From Bradyrhizobium sp. (GTDB lineage: Bacteria > Pseudomonadota > Alphaproteobacteria > Rhizobiales > Xanthobacteraceae), in NCBI GenBank assembly GCA_028290305.1, contig JAQGKC010000168.1, forward strand, positions 1 through 31,478: a stretch of 31,478 nt of DNA, given 5' to 3'. The position numbers and the translations under genes were made by a program. Below, piece after piece: positions 7,905-16,233 of the stretch. The first letter of the stretch is position 1. Each line of letters begins with the position of its first letter. The notes under the pieces were generated by a model. The model saw only the letters and a list, made by a program, of their open reading frames with translations, searched no databases and was not told the origin of the DNA.

Positions 7905-7936
7905 AACTAGCTAAGTTATAACGTATATATGACGTT
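7905..7936. promoter_or_regulatory. Divergent promoter region with two dyads (candidate MarR operator)
   Basis: Two inverted repeats sit side by side: AACT-AGCTA-AGTT (7905-7917) and AACGT-ATATATG-ACGTT (7920-7936), with centres 17 bases apart. For the plus-strand gene a TTGAAA (7900-7905) and TATATA (7924-7929) are separated by 18 bases, so the second dyad overlaps the -10 box. Such dyads are typical MarR targets and the MarR gene is in the divergent unit, so it is the natural candidate regulator. This is inferred from position. Confidence 0.5.
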
Positions 7937-7954
7937 GTCCGTTCGGAGGCCAGC

Positions 7955-8484
7955 ATGGATTCCCGCGGATTCCGCAGCGCCCTTGGGCAATTTCCGACCG
8001 GCGTGGTGGTCGCCACCGCGCGAACCGCCGCGGACCAACTTATCGGGATGACCATGAGTTCGTTCAATTCGATGTCGCTCGATCCGCCTCTGATCCTGTT
8101 CAGTGTGCTTCGCCAGGCGCACAGCTTCGCGGTGTGGCAGGGGATCGATCGCTACGCTATCAACGTGCTCAATGAAGAGCGGAAGCAGGTTCCAATCGAC
8201 TCGCGCGCTCCAAAGGCGACAAATGGGAAGGCATTTCCCCGTTGACCGGCGATACCGGCGTGCCGATGCTCCCGAATCCGGCGGTTGTCTTCGAATGCGA
8301 AACTTACGCGCGATTTGATGGTGGCGACCATGAGATCTTCGGCGCTCGGGTCGCTGCGATGCACGAACATTCCGTCAATCGCGGCCGGCCGCTGGTATTG
8401 TTTGAAGGACGCTACCGGCAGCTTGCCAGTTCGGCCAACGCACACACGCCGCCGCACGAAGCCGTGCTTCTCCACGGCTGGTGA
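7955..8484 (+). pseudogene. Flavin reductase (HpaC-like) interrupted by one frameshift
   Basis: The first frame (7955-8245) starts with FRSALGQFPTGVVVATA and continues GMTMSSFNSMSLDPPLILFSV and INVLNEE, the FMN-binding fold of short-chain flavin reductases. Near 8188-8192 the family sequence continues only after a one-base shift: SNRLARSKGDKWEGI leads into GDTGVPMLPNPAVVFECE, GDHEIFGARV and the end at 8484. A single T lost from a GTTTCC-like run would explain it. Joined, the length (about 176 residues) is normal. Such enzymes supply reduced FAD/FMN to HpaB-type oxygenases, and one is encoded nearby. A good ribosome site (GGAGG, 5 bases before ATG) suggests very recent damage or a sequence error. 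Confidence 0.85.
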
Positions 8485-8538
8485 ACTCTTGAGCAATCCA
8501 GTATACGCAATCAAAGAATATCGGAAGGATACGGATTT

Positions 8539-8919
8539 ATGGGCGTCAACAAGGAACACAAGGAATTCCACGCCGTCGACATGTCCACCGGCTGGGAAAC
8601 GCCAGCCGGCTATCCGGCCGGTATCCAGCAGAAAATCTTGTCTGGGGCGCTCGACGAAGACAACAAACGCGGCTCGCGCTCGCGCCTACTCCGCTTTGCG
8701 CCCGGCGTCTACACCACCAAGCCATTCGTGCACGAATACTGGGAGGAGGTTTACCTCGTCTCGGGGGATCTGACCGTCGGCAACGACGAGACAGGCGAAG
8801 GCGGGACATCGTACGCTCCTAATACCTACGCTTCCAGGCCACCCGGCGCCTATCATGGCCCGTTCAAGTCAAAGAACGGCTGCGTACTTTTTGAAATCCA
8901 CTACTTCGATCCCGTCTGA
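8539..8919 (+). CDS. Cupin-domain protein
   Basis: The 126-residue protein is a single-domain cupin. The first cupin motif is seen as PFVHEYWEEVYLVSGDLTVG (H..-E pattern, residues about 65-84) and the second around RPPGAYHGPF, giving likely metal-binding His and Glu side chains. The segment before it (SRLLRFAPGVYT) is the usual first strand. ChrR-like or small acireductone/isomerase-type cupins have this size, but the reaction cannot be predicted. It follows the flavin reductase by 54 bases on the same strand with a GAAGG ribosome site, and it may isomerise, decarboxylate or stabilise an intermediate of the pathway. Confidence 0.8.
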   Translation: MGVNKEHKEFHAVDMSTGWETPAGYPAGIQQKILSGALDEDNKRGSRSRLLRFAPGVYTTKPFVHEYWEEVYLVSGDLTVGNDETGEGGTSYAPNTYASRPPGAYHGPFKSKNGCVLFEIHYFDPV

Positions 8920-8932
8920 CCAGAAATGCTGC

Positions 8933-8953
8933 CCGCAGTTCAGTGAGCTGCGG
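8933..8953. terminator. Hairpin between convergent genes, possible weak terminator
   Basis: CCGCAG (8933-8938) pairs with CTGCGG (8948-8953) across a 9-base loop. It sits where the plus-strand cupin gene and the minus-strand amidohydrolase gene converge and overlaps the stop of the latter. There is no clear U-tract on either strand, so it may only weakly stop transcription. Confidence 0.3.
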
Positions 8954-10136
8954 CCGCAAAATCCTGCATCACGTTCGACCGAGCTATTGTGGCTTTACGC
9001 GTGGTCGCCGGCGTGTTGCGACTTCGACCTACAAACCGCGGGATACCCGCGGTTACAGCCCCGCCGATCGCGGCGATATCGCCGTGCTTGATCGCCGCGA
9101 GGGCGCTGTCCTGCGTGCCTCCATCGGGCGCATCCAAAAGCACAATGTCGGCGGCACTCCCTGCTTTCAAAAAGCCGCTGTCGAGCCGATACACTTTCGC
9201 ATTGTTTCCTGATGCAGCGCAAACCGCCTGCTCCGGACTCATTTCCGTGAGGCTCGCCAGATGCGCCATGGTGTAGAGGATGCCGAGAGGCATGATGCCG
9301 CTACCGGTCGGCGTGTCCGTCGCAATGATGAAGCGATCGAATGCATCGAGCTGCATCGCAAGCCGACCACACAACAGCGTGGTCCGCAAATTGCCGGCGG
9401 TGCACACCTGCAGCGCCATGGTGCTCTCGCGGATGACGCGTTCGAAATCCCGATCCGGCATCGCCGTCGGCCCGCCATTGATATGGAAAGACACGTGCGG
9501 ATGCATCTTGAGCAGATGATCGCCGGTTATGGCGCCAGAGCCGGGAATCGATGATCCACCGGTATGACAGGTGGTAATCAGCCCTGCCGCCTTCGCGTCG
9601 GCGACCATCGGAACATAATCGTAAGCTGATTTCACTGCGCCAAAGCCGGCTTTTGCCAAGCCGACACCCTTGCTCGCGAGCTCGACGAAATCGGCCTTCT
9701 CCATGCCGGGCTCAAGAATTACCGAACCTGCGATGACCCGCATGCCGCCTGGACGATAATCCGCAAAGCAACGCTGCGCAGCCAGCGCCAGCGCCTTCAC
9801 GCCTTCAACATCGCGCGGGCGGCCAGGAACATGCACCTCGGACGCCGAGATCGACGTCGTGACACCGCCGTGCAGGTAGCTTTCGAGATAGCCTACCGTG
9901 CGCTGGCGCGGTGTATAGTCGCCGAAGGTGATGTGAACGTGGGAATCGATCAGGCCCGGAATCGCCGTCATGCCGCCGGCGTCGATGACGACATCTGCGG
10001 CCTCGACCGCGGCCGACGAGGCGGTACCCACGCTCACGATCTTGCCATTGTCCGAGATAATGGCGTCACCCGTGGTGAACGGGTTGCGCCAGTCGCCGGA
10101 AACGATTTCACCCAGATTGACGATCGCGACTTTCAC
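8940..10136 (-). CDS. Enamidase-like amidohydrolase
   Basis: The 398-residue protein is a metal-dependent amidohydrolase (TIM barrel). Probable metal ligands are H66 and H68 (DSHVHI), H191 (CHTGG), H218 (FHINGG) and D274 (IATDTP). From memory it resembles Eubacterium barkeri enamidase along its length: GDYTPRQRT, LHGGVTT, PGRPRDVEGVKALA, HTGGSSIPGS, HINGGPTA, IMPLGIL, and SRNTPA near the end. Enamidase hydrolyses the cyclic enamide 6-oxo-1,4,5,6-tetrahydronicotinate to 2-formylglutarate and ammonia. The GTG start at 10136 has GAAGGGG in front. It is the last gene of an operon with a flavin monooxygenase and DUF1185 protein, which points to hydrolysis of an enamide or formamide made by ring opening. 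The exact substrate is inferred. Confidence 0.8.
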   Translation of the reverse strand: MKVAIVNLGEIVSGDWRNPFTTGDAIISDNGKIVSVGTASSAAVEAADVVIDAGGMTAIPGLIDSHVHITFGDYTPRQRTVGYLESYLHGGVTTSISASEVHVPGRPRDVEGVKALALAAQRCFADYRPGGMRVIAGSVILEPGMEKADFVELASKGVGLAKAGFGAVKSAYDYVPMVADAKAAGLITTCHTGGSSIPGSGAITGDHLLKMHPHVSFHINGGPTAMPDRDFERVIRESTMALQVCTAGNLRTTLLCGRLAMQLDAFDRFIIATDTPTGSGIMPLGILYTMAHLASLTEMSPEQAVCAASGNNAKVYRLDSGFLKAGSAADIVLLDAPDGGTQDSALAAIKHGDIAAIGGAVTAGIPRFVGRSRNTPATTRKATIARSNVMQDFAAAAH

Positions 10137-10157
10137 AGCGGCCCCTTCGTCGATGCG

Positions 10158-11627
10158 TCAGCTCTTCAATTCGTCCGCGAGCGCATAGGATGAGAGTAAA
10201 TTCTCTACCATACCGGTTGCTGAATTCCAGTCATACGTCCTGAAGCTGTGGCCTGCGGTGACGAACCGCGCCCCCGCATAGAACATTTCATACTGCTGAT
10301 GCCGCGATCCAAACTCCGAACCTATCGCGTCCCAGCAGGCCTTGAGGAATTTCACCTTATCCTCCGGCTCCATCGTTGCGGCCCGCTGGGTAGTGTGAAT
10401 GATCTTCTTGAGCACAGGATCCTTGAAGTCCTCGATCGAGGACGGCAACATGATCAGGGCGCCGCCCGAGAGATCGCGGATCGAGTTGACGAAAAGCGGA
10501 TAAAGATCCTGCGTCAAAACCTGCGCCGAATACATGAAATGCTTGTTCGGCACCCAGTACTCACCGGACTGCCAACCGCTGGCCTCCATGCCCGACAGCA
10601 TCGCTTCCACCATGCTGGCCTGAGCCGCCATATAACCAAGCTTTTCACTGACTGCCGGGATTTTGGTGGTGCCGATCGCTTCTGTCAGGCGGCGTGCCAG
10701 GCCGGCGAGAAACTTGATCTTTACCGACAGGCGAATCTGCGCCTGGTAATTTTGATAGGAATGCCCGTGGGTTTCATGGAACTGCTGCCTGCAGACATCG
10801 GTGTCGCGATAAACGAACAGTCGGTCCCACGGCACTTTCACATCATCGAAGTACATCAACGCGTCGTTCTCGTCGAACCGGGACGACAGCGGATTGTCGA
10901 AGATCGAAACCGCCGAGGACTCGTATGATTTGCGCGATAGAATGCGGATGCCTCTGGTGTGGATCGGCAGCGCGCAGGAAAATGCCAAGTCTTCCTCACC
11001 GGGCTTCAATGGCTGAAGATTGGCGACCAGAACTTCATTCGCCATGATCGAACTGGTACCCAGCATCTTGGCGCCACGAATGGTGATGCCGCTAGCGTCC
11101 TCGTCGACGATCCGGGCGACAAGATCATCGGCCTGCTGGCCCCAATCCTTTGCGCGCTCGCCCTGGGGGTTGATGATCACGTAAGTAAGGAACAGGTCAT
11201 TCTTCATGGCGTAGTCGAAATAGTCGATGAACGCCTTGGCGCGGTCGGGGCTGTGCTTCCTGAAAACGTCAATTCCCATTCGCTGACCGACCAGCGCCGA
11301 GGCGACATGGTCAGGCGAACGGCCCATGAAGCCGTAATGAACCCGAGCCCAGGCTTGCAACGCCTTACGGCGCAACACCATCTCCTCATAGCTACGAGGC
11401 ATCTGCCAGGCGCGATTGACACGGCGGCTGGAGCCTTCCGGCGCGAACGTCATCAGTTCGATGTTTTCCGGTTTCGCCTGGAAATCGTAAAGCGCGCCTG
11501 CCGACCGCACCGCATTCCTGAAAGCCGGATGTGTCGTAACGTCGGGCACAAGCTGACCGTCGAGATAAACGGTACGGCCATCCTTCAGCGAGGCGATGTG
11601 TTCTGCACCCGTCCTTGCAACCGTCAT
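10158..11627 (-). CDS. HpaB-type two-component flavin-dependent monooxygenase
   Basis: The 489-residue protein belongs to the 4-hydroxyphenylacetate 3-hydroxylase family (acyl-CoA-dehydrogenase-like fold). Landmarks are GRTVYLDGQLVPDVTTHPAFRN (residues about 17-38), RRKALQAWARVHYGFMGRSPDHVAS, SGITIRGAKMLGTSS, the FDDVKVPWDRLF segment, and LTEAIGTTKIPAVSEKLGYMA. The length is normal. Such oxygenases use free reduced FAD delivered by a separate reductase; the adjacent HpaC-like gene is frameshifted. Members hydroxylate phenols but others open N-heterocycles or remove nitro groups. The gene lies between the DUF1185 protein (49-base gap) and the enamidase-like gene (21-base gap) in one operon, so it probably makes the enamidase substrate. 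AGGGCAG precedes the ATG at 11627. Confidence 0.85.
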   Translation of the reverse strand: MTVARTGAEHIASLKDGRTVYLDGQLVPDVTTHPAFRNAVRSAGALYDFQAKPENIELMTFAPEGSSRRVNRAWQMPRSYEEMVLRRKALQAWARVHYGFMGRSPDHVASALVGQRMGIDVFRKHSPDRAKAFIDYFDYAMKNDLFLTYVIINPQGERAKDWGQQADDLVARIVDEDASGITIRGAKMLGTSSIMANEVLVANLQPLKPGEEDLAFSCALPIHTRGIRILSRKSYESSAVSIFDNPLSSRFDENDALMYFDDVKVPWDRLFVYRDTDVCRQQFHETHGHSYQNYQAQIRLSVKIKFLAGLARRLTEAIGTTKIPAVSEKLGYMAAQASMVEAMLSGMEASGWQSGEYWVPNKHFMYSAQVLTQDLYPLFVNSIRDLSGGALIMLPSSIEDFKDPVLKKIIHTTQRAATMEPEDKVKFLKACWDAIGSEFGSRHQQYEMFYAGARFVTAGHSFRTYDWNSATGMVENLLSSYALADELKS

Positions 11628-11676
11628 GATCTGCCCTGTTCAGAGAATTGTCTGGCCGGTCTGCCGTCGACGAACC

Positions 11677-12264
11677 TTACACCAGACCGTCTTCGCCCTT
11701 GATGTCAGCCGCCGAAAGTCCTCCAACGCGGTGATTGGGTCGGCCGCGCGTCGCGTAAACGGCGATGATTGCAATCTCGTCGGGCCGCGGAGCATCCGGC
11801 AGCATGATCGTCATTCCATCATAATGCGAACGGACATACAGCGCGTCCTTGTGAGCAAGCGGTACGTCAATGGAACTGCCGGGTGCGGCCCGTTTGGTCA
11901 AGGACGAAATCCAAGCTTTGCCGCCACCAACCGCTTCCCGCATGACGTTACCGAACACCGTCGTCAACATCGCGTTGCCGTGTTCCTGCTCACCGTCGGT
12001 ACCCACAATCGCCGCCTTGCCGTAACTTACTGCCTTGTCAGGCGCCAATAATTGCACGGCGATCGCGCAAATTTCCCGGCCGACGACCTCGCTGGCTTTG
12101 GTGAGCGAAGACAGGTCTTTCTCGAAACGTCCGGCGAACGGATTGTCGAGAACCGCAACGGCGGCCGCCTTGCGTAGCCGAGGTGAGACATCATGCCCTG
12201 CATCGCTGCGAACCTCATCAAGAAACGTAAGGACCCGCTTGATCTTCATGATGGTCTCGCCCAT
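11677..12264 (-). CDS. Amino acid synthesis family protein (DUF1185)
   Basis: The 195-residue protein matches the DUF1185 / 'amino acid synthesis' family. It shows AAVAVLDNPFAGRFEKDLSSL (residues about 33-53), YGKAAIVGTDGEQEHGNAML (about 92-111), a DVPLAHKDALYVRSHYDGM segment and a terminal GRPNHRVGG. The family name is historic; I know no demonstrated reaction. The conserved D-G-E-Q-E-H-G loop looks catalytic. It is the first gene of the operon, with a GAGG ribosome site before ATG 12264 and an alternative ATG at 12249. It faces the transporter operon across a 227-base divergent promoter region. Its place beside a monooxygenase and an amidohydrolase suggests a hydrolase or isomerase in the same route. 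Confidence 0.8.
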   Translation of the reverse strand: MGETIMKIKRVLTFLDEVRSDAGHDVSPRLRKAAAVAVLDNPFAGRFEKDLSSLTKASEVVGREICAIAVQLLAPDKAVSYGKAAIVGTDGEQEHGNAMLTTVFGNVMREAVGGGKAWISSLTKRAAPGSSIDVPLAHKDALYVRSHYDGMTIMLPDAPRPDEIAIIAVYATRGRPNHRVGGLSAADIKGEDGLV

Positions 12265-12309
12265 TCCCGCCTCGAGGCAAACTCACTTTAAGAATTACAT
12301 AACAAACGA

Positions 12310-12322
12310 AGCTTTTCAAGCT
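12310..12322. promoter_or_regulatory. Dyad in divergent control region of catabolic and transport operons
   Basis: AGCTT-TTC-AAGCT is a perfect 5-bp inverted repeat in the 227-base gap between the DUF1185 gene and the transporter SBP gene. A shared regulator site would explain joint control of the two operons. It differs from the dyads near 7905-7936, so a MarR link is not supported by sequence. Confidence 0.3.
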
Positions 12323-12491
12323 GACTAACCGGTGGTAGCGTTGCTTTGGCGGGTTGAGGCACAAGCTCTGGATCACACCATGATTGGCATGCGGGATGCA
12401 TCGGTAGAGCCAGGATGCGGCAAGAGTTCGGGCCGCGATGCGGTTGCAATGATGACACTGGATTTCGCCGGCGGTGTTGGGGAGAACGTGC

Positions 12492-13712
12492 ATGACGTCG
12501 AATTCGCGCAAAGCATTTTGTCTCGCCGGGCTGGGCTTGGCGTTGACGTTGGGCACCACCGGCGCGAGTTTCGCGCAGGAGATCGTGTTGGGCGCCGTGG
12601 TCCCCAGCAGCGGTCCCTTCGCTGAATGGGGCCGTGCCAACACGACAACGCTTCAGATGCTGGAGAAACAGGTCAACAGCAGCGGCGGCATCAATGGCGC
12701 CAAACTCCACATCGCGATCCTCGACGATGCCACCAAGCCCGCGCAGGCGACCAACGATCTGCGCAAGCTCGCCGGCGACGACAAGGTGTTGGCTGTGGCG
12801 GGCCCGCTGACCAGCAGTGCGGCCGAAGTAACGTTTCCGGTCGCCAACGAGATGAAGATCGTATCGACGTCGCAGGCATCCTCGAAGCCCGGAGTTGCCA
12901 AGCTCAATCGCCCCTGGGCTTTCCGCAATACCATCGATGAAGGCGTGCTCGGCCGAACCACGGTCCCCTATTACAAAATAGCCTTCAACATCAAATCGGT
13001 CGCCATCATCTACGATTCGAAGGACGCGACGGCGGCGACCGTCGGCAGCAAGATCATGCCGGGATTGATGAAGGAAAACGACATCGAGGTTCTCAACGCT
13101 ACCGATCTCCTGTCGTTCAACACCGGCGATCTCGACGTCAGCGCGCAGGTCACCAAGATGAAGGCGCTCAATCCGGACGGCGTTGTGGTGAGCGCGGACT
13201 ACAGCCAGGCGGTCACGGTCATCCGCGAGATGAAGCGGCAGGACATGATCAAACCCGTCGTCGGATCGACTCAATTGATATCGTCGGCGATCCTGAAGGC
13301 CGCGCCGGAAATCCCGATCGTCGCGCCGGCTACGTTCTATGCCACAATGAAAGGAGAAAAGCCCGAAGCGTTCGTCAACGAACTGCAACCGCTGCTGCGC
13401 AAGACCAGCGGTCTGCCGACTGAAATCGAACCCAGCATGTACGACGCCAATATCTATGAGATCGTCAGCATCTATGTCGACGCGATCAAGGCCAGCGGCG
13501 TGACCGGGAAGCCGGAAGACCTCGAGGCCGATCGTACCAAGATCCGCGATTACATGGCCAAGCTCAGCAGCTTCCCCGGACTGGGTGGTCCGATCGGCTT
13601 CAACGAGGACGGCGACGCCGTCAAGGCGTTCTATATCCTGCAAGGCGAAAACGGAGCCTGGCAGTCGAAACTTCGCGGATGCAGCGCGGCACCCGGCCAT
13701 CCCGGTTGCTGA
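12492..13712 (+). CDS. Branched-chain-amino-acid-type ABC transporter substrate-binding protein
   Basis: The 406-residue protein starts with a Sec signal peptide (RKAFCLAGLGLALTLGTTGASFA then QEI) and continues as a type I periplasmic binding protein: VLGAVVPSSGPFAEWG, QVNSSGGINGAKLHI, DDATKPAQATNDLRKL, VAVAGPLTSSAA and VVSADYSQAVTVIREMK. I start at ATG 12492, with GGGGAGA six bases upstream, rather than the in-frame GTG at 12474. LivJ-type proteins bind amino acids but many paralogues in Bradyrhizobium bind aromatic or heterocyclic acids and amides. It is the first gene of a five-gene importer operon divergent from the monooxygenase/enamidase operon, so the ligand is probably that pathway's substrate. 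Confidence 0.9.
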   Translation: MTSNSRKAFCLAGLGLALTLGTTGASFAQEIVLGAVVPSSGPFAEWGRANTTTLQMLEKQVNSSGGINGAKLHIAILDDATKPAQATNDLRKLAGDDKVLAVAGPLTSSAAEVTFPVANEMKIVSTSQASSKPGVAKLNRPWAFRNTIDEGVLGRTTVPYYKIAFNIKSVAIIYDSKDATAATVGSKIMPGLMKENDIEVLNATDLLSFNTGDLDVSAQVTKMKALNPDGVVVSADYSQAVTVIREMKRQDMIKPVVGSTQLISSAILKAAPEIPIVAPATFYATMKGEKPEAFVNELQPLLRKTSGLPTEIEPSMYDANIYEIVSIYVDAIKASGVTGKPEDLEADRTKIRDYMAKLSSFPGLGGPIGFNEDGDAVKAFYILQGENGAWQSKLRGCSAAPGHPGC

Positions 13713-13760
13713 TGCGATAGCTTCGGGCGGTCACCGTCAGCCAAGGGACAGATCAGACCT

Positions 13761-14639
13761 GTGCTTCTCCAGCAGCTCGTTAATGGCCTGACGCTCGGAG
13801 CAGTCTATACCCTGATCGCCCTGTCGTTTTCGCTCGTGATGGGGATTCTGGGCGTTCTCAACCTGGCGATCGCCGAGCTCTTCATGCTCGGCGGCTATTT
13901 CGGTTTTGCGGCCATGATGGCCAAGCTGCCGCTGCCGGTCGCATTGCTCGCCGGAATGAGTGGCGCTGCGCTGGTCGCTGTCGTGATCGAGAAGATCGGC
14001 TACCAGCCGTTCCGGGATGCGCCGGTGGTGACGCCGATGCTCAGCACGCTCGGTTTCTCGATCATCCTGCAGAATGTCGCCACCAATGTATGGGGCTCCG
14101 ATCCGCTGCAATTATCGGACGAAGTTCTGGCCGGGCGGTTCACGCTTGGCCCCGTCAGCATCAGCGCGATGCAACTCACAGTGCTGGGCGCGACCGCGGT
14201 TCTGGTCGCGCTGCTCGCTTTTGTCGTCCAGCGCACGCCCACTGGACGCGCGCTACGGGCGGTCGCCGAAAATCGCGATGTCGCACGCCTGCTAGGTGTT
14301 TCCGCCGGCCGCGTCACGCTTATGGCCTTTATGTTGTCGGGTGCCCTCGCCGGCGCGGCCGGCGTCTTGATCGGGCTGCATTACGCGGCGATCACGCCTT
14401 ATATCGGCGTCGAGATCGGCCTGAAGGCCATTGCCGTCATGGTAGTCGGCGGCACCACCCGAATATGGGGTGCGCTCATCGCCGGTCCGCTGATCGGCGT
14501 CACAGAAGTGATGACCATCGCCTATGGCGGATCGCAGATCCGCGACTTCGTCGTGTACGGCTTCATGATCGCGATCCTGCTGTTGCGGCCGCAGGGGATC
14601 CTGGGTGGCGCCCGCTCCGACCAGGGACAGCGAGTCTGA
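13761..14639 (+). CDS. Branched-chain-type ABC transporter permease (LivH-like)
   Basis: The 292-residue inner-membrane protein has about eight hydrophobic segments. It begins LLQQLVNGLTLGAVYTLIAL, the typical LivH start, and has MGILGVLNLAIAELFMLGGYF, PTGRALRAVAENRDVARLLGV (the cytoplasmic loop that contacts the ATPase) and GLKAIAVMVVGGTTRIWGAL. The start is GTG at 13761. Its stop overlaps the next gene by one base (TGATG). It forms the membrane pore with the LivM-like protein. Confidence 0.92.
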   Translation: MLLQQLVNGLTLGAVYTLIALSFSLVMGILGVLNLAIAELFMLGGYFGFAAMMAKLPLPVALLAGMSGAALVAVVIEKIGYQPFRDAPVVTPMLSTLGFSIILQNVATNVWGSDPLQLSDEVLAGRFTLGPVSISAMQLTVLGATAVLVALLAFVVQRTPTGRALRAVAENRDVARLLGVSAGRVTLMAFMLSGALAGAAGVLIGLHYAAITPYIGVEIGLKAIAVMVVGGTTRIWGALIAGPLIGVTEVMTIAYGGSQIRDFVVYGFMIAILLLRPQGILGGARSDQGQRV

Positions 14640-15472
14640 TGTCGACCTATTACGCCGGCCTGCTGGCGGATGTCGGCATCCTCCTGCTCGGCGCCTTGAG
14701 CGTTTACATCACGCTGGCGACTGGCCAGTTGTCGCTCGGCAACGCCGGCTTCATGGGCATCGGTGCCTATCTGACCTCTTACCTGACCGTAACGGTCGGC
14801 ATCCCGTTGACGCCAGCGCTGGTGATCGCCGCCGTCGCCGCAGGCATCATCGGGCTGATCGTCGGCTTCCCGGCATTGCGGCTCAAGGGAATATATCTGG
14901 CGATGGCCACGCTTGGGTTTGGTGAGATGGTCCGCAGTTTTTTTCTCAATCTCGACGCGATGGGCGGCTCCGGCGGCTTCCACGGCATGCACCACATCTC
15001 GAACGATTATATCTGGTCATGGGCTGCTGCCATCCTCCTGCTCGTCATGATCCTGGAGCGCTCGCAGATCTGGCTCGAAATGCGCGCGGTCTGCCATGAC
15101 GATACCGCCGCGGGGCTCGTCGGCCTCAACACTACAACCATCAAGGTTGGTGCATTCGGCTTCGCCGCCGCGGTTGCGGCACTAGCAGGAGGCCTGTTCG
15201 CACACCATCACGTCTATATCGAGCCCGGCAATTTCAACTTCGAGCGGTCGATCGACTTCGTGCTCGCCGTCATCCTAGGCGGTTCGACCGTCGGCCCCGG
15301 CGCACTGGTCGGCGCCCTGTTGCTGGTCCTGCTGCCCGAATATCTGCGCTTCCTCACAGAGTGGAGATTTGCCGCTTTCGGCACGCTGTTGATCGCGATG
15401 CTGCTGGTGCGACGCCAGGGCATTCTCGACCGCTCGCTGTTTCGCGCCTTCGCATTGCGGCGCCCCGCATGA
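14639..15472 (+). CDS. Branched-chain-type ABC transporter permease (LivM-like)
   Basis: The 277-residue membrane protein starts at ATG 14639. It carries the LivM signatures LATGQLSLGNAGFMGIGAY (residues about 26-44), FPALRLKGIYLAMATLGFGEM, the ATPase-contacting loop MRAVCHDDTAAGLVGLNTTTIKVGAF and VILGGSTVGPGALVGA. It is shorter than many LivM proteins (300-350 residues), lacking the long N-terminal extension. The open frame continues upstream but only as antisense-like arginine-rich sequence over livH, so I do not extend it. The stop overlaps the next ATG (ATGA). Confidence 0.92.
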   Translation: MSTYYAGLLADVGILLLGALSVYITLATGQLSLGNAGFMGIGAYLTSYLTVTVGIPLTPALVIAAVAAGIIGLIVGFPALRLKGIYLAMATLGFGEMVRSFFLNLDAMGGSGGFHGMHHISNDYIWSWAAAILLLVMILERSQIWLEMRAVCHDDTAAGLVGLNTTTIKVGAFGFAAAVAALAGGLFAHHHVYIEPGNFNFERSIDFVLAVILGGSTVGPGALVGALLLVLLPEYLRFLTEWRFAAFGTLLIAMLLVRRQGILDRSLFRAFALRRPA

Positions 15473-16233
15473 ACGGCGCCGGACAAGCGCCGCTTCTTAC
15501 GCTGTCGGGCGTCACCAAGACATTCGGCGGCGTCCGCGCGCTCAGTGATGTTTCGCTCGAGGTTTTGTCAGGTCAGATTGTCGGAATCATCGGCCCGAAC
15601 GGCGCCGGCAAGACCACGACATTCAATATTATCACCGGTGCCTATCGTGCCAGCAAAGGCGAGGTATTACTCGAGGGCAACGACATAACGGCCCAGCCTT
15701 CGTACCAGATCGTGCGGGCGGGAATCTCGCGGACTTTTCAGAATATTCGCCTGTTCGCCGACATGACGGTTTGGGAGCATTTGCTGGTCGCGCAGCCGCA
15801 TGATGGTTTTTCACTACGACGCCTGTTGCCGACGCATTGGGTCAGTCCGGCGGCTTTACATCGCGCCCGGGAAGCCCTGGAATTCTTTGAGCTTGGGGAC
15901 GTCAGGGACCGGGTGGCCCGTTCGCTGCCTTATGGCATGCAGCGCAGGGTAGAATTGGCCCGCGCCATTACCGCGCGTCCGAGATTGCTGCTGCTCGACG
16001 AGCCGGTCGCCGGCATGAGCCATCACGAGGCGGATGGTATCCGCCAATTGATCCTCAAACTCCGCGACGAAGGAATCAGCATTCTACTGATTGATCACGA
16101 TATGACGTTCGTCATGGGCCTCTGCGACCAGCTCTACGTCCTGGATTTCGGCGTCTTGATCGCCAAGGGCCGACCGGACGAGGTCCGCACAAATCCGGCG
16201 GTTCTGGACGCCTATCTCGGTCAGGTCGCGTGA
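15469..16233 (+). CDS. Branched-chain-type ABC transporter ATPase (LivG-like)
   Basis: The 254-residue ATPase has Walker A GPNGAGKTT at residues 42-50, a Q-loop within SRTFQNIRLF, a divergent signature (LPYGMQRRVE) as usual for LivG, Walker B LLLLDEP and a switch histidine in IDHDM. Length is normal. The ATG at 15469 overlaps the LivM stop by four bases, so translation is coupled. It powers uptake together with the LivF-like protein. Confidence 0.93.
   Translation: MNGAGQAPLLTLSGVTKTFGGVRALSDVSLEVLSGQIVGIIGPNGAGKTTTFNIITGAYRASKGEVLLEGNDITAQPSYQIVRAGISRTFQNIRLFADMTVWEHLLVAQPHDGFSLRRLLPTHWVSPAALHRAREALEFFELGDVRDRVARSLPYGMQRRVELARAITARPRLLLLDEPVAGMSHHEADGIRQLILKLRDEGISILLIDHDMTFVMGLCDQLYVLDFGVLIAKGRPDEVRTNPAVLDAYLGQVA

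Noticed and set aside
7196..7916. The 7-mer ACTAGCT near the MarR start and in the divergent promoter, as a shared operator
   Set aside because: The first copy lies over the stop codon of the DUF2848 gene, and a 7-base match is expected by chance.
12340..12365. Possible sigma-54 promoter upstream of the importer operon
   Set aside because: The GG and GC elements do not have the required 10-base spacing with a TTGC-type -12 box.
12288..13700. A 470-residue open frame on the minus strand opposite the importer SBP gene
   Set aside because: It mirrors the codon pattern of the real gene, is rich in Arg/Asp/His, has no recognisable domain, and the plus-strand product is an unmistakable binding protein.
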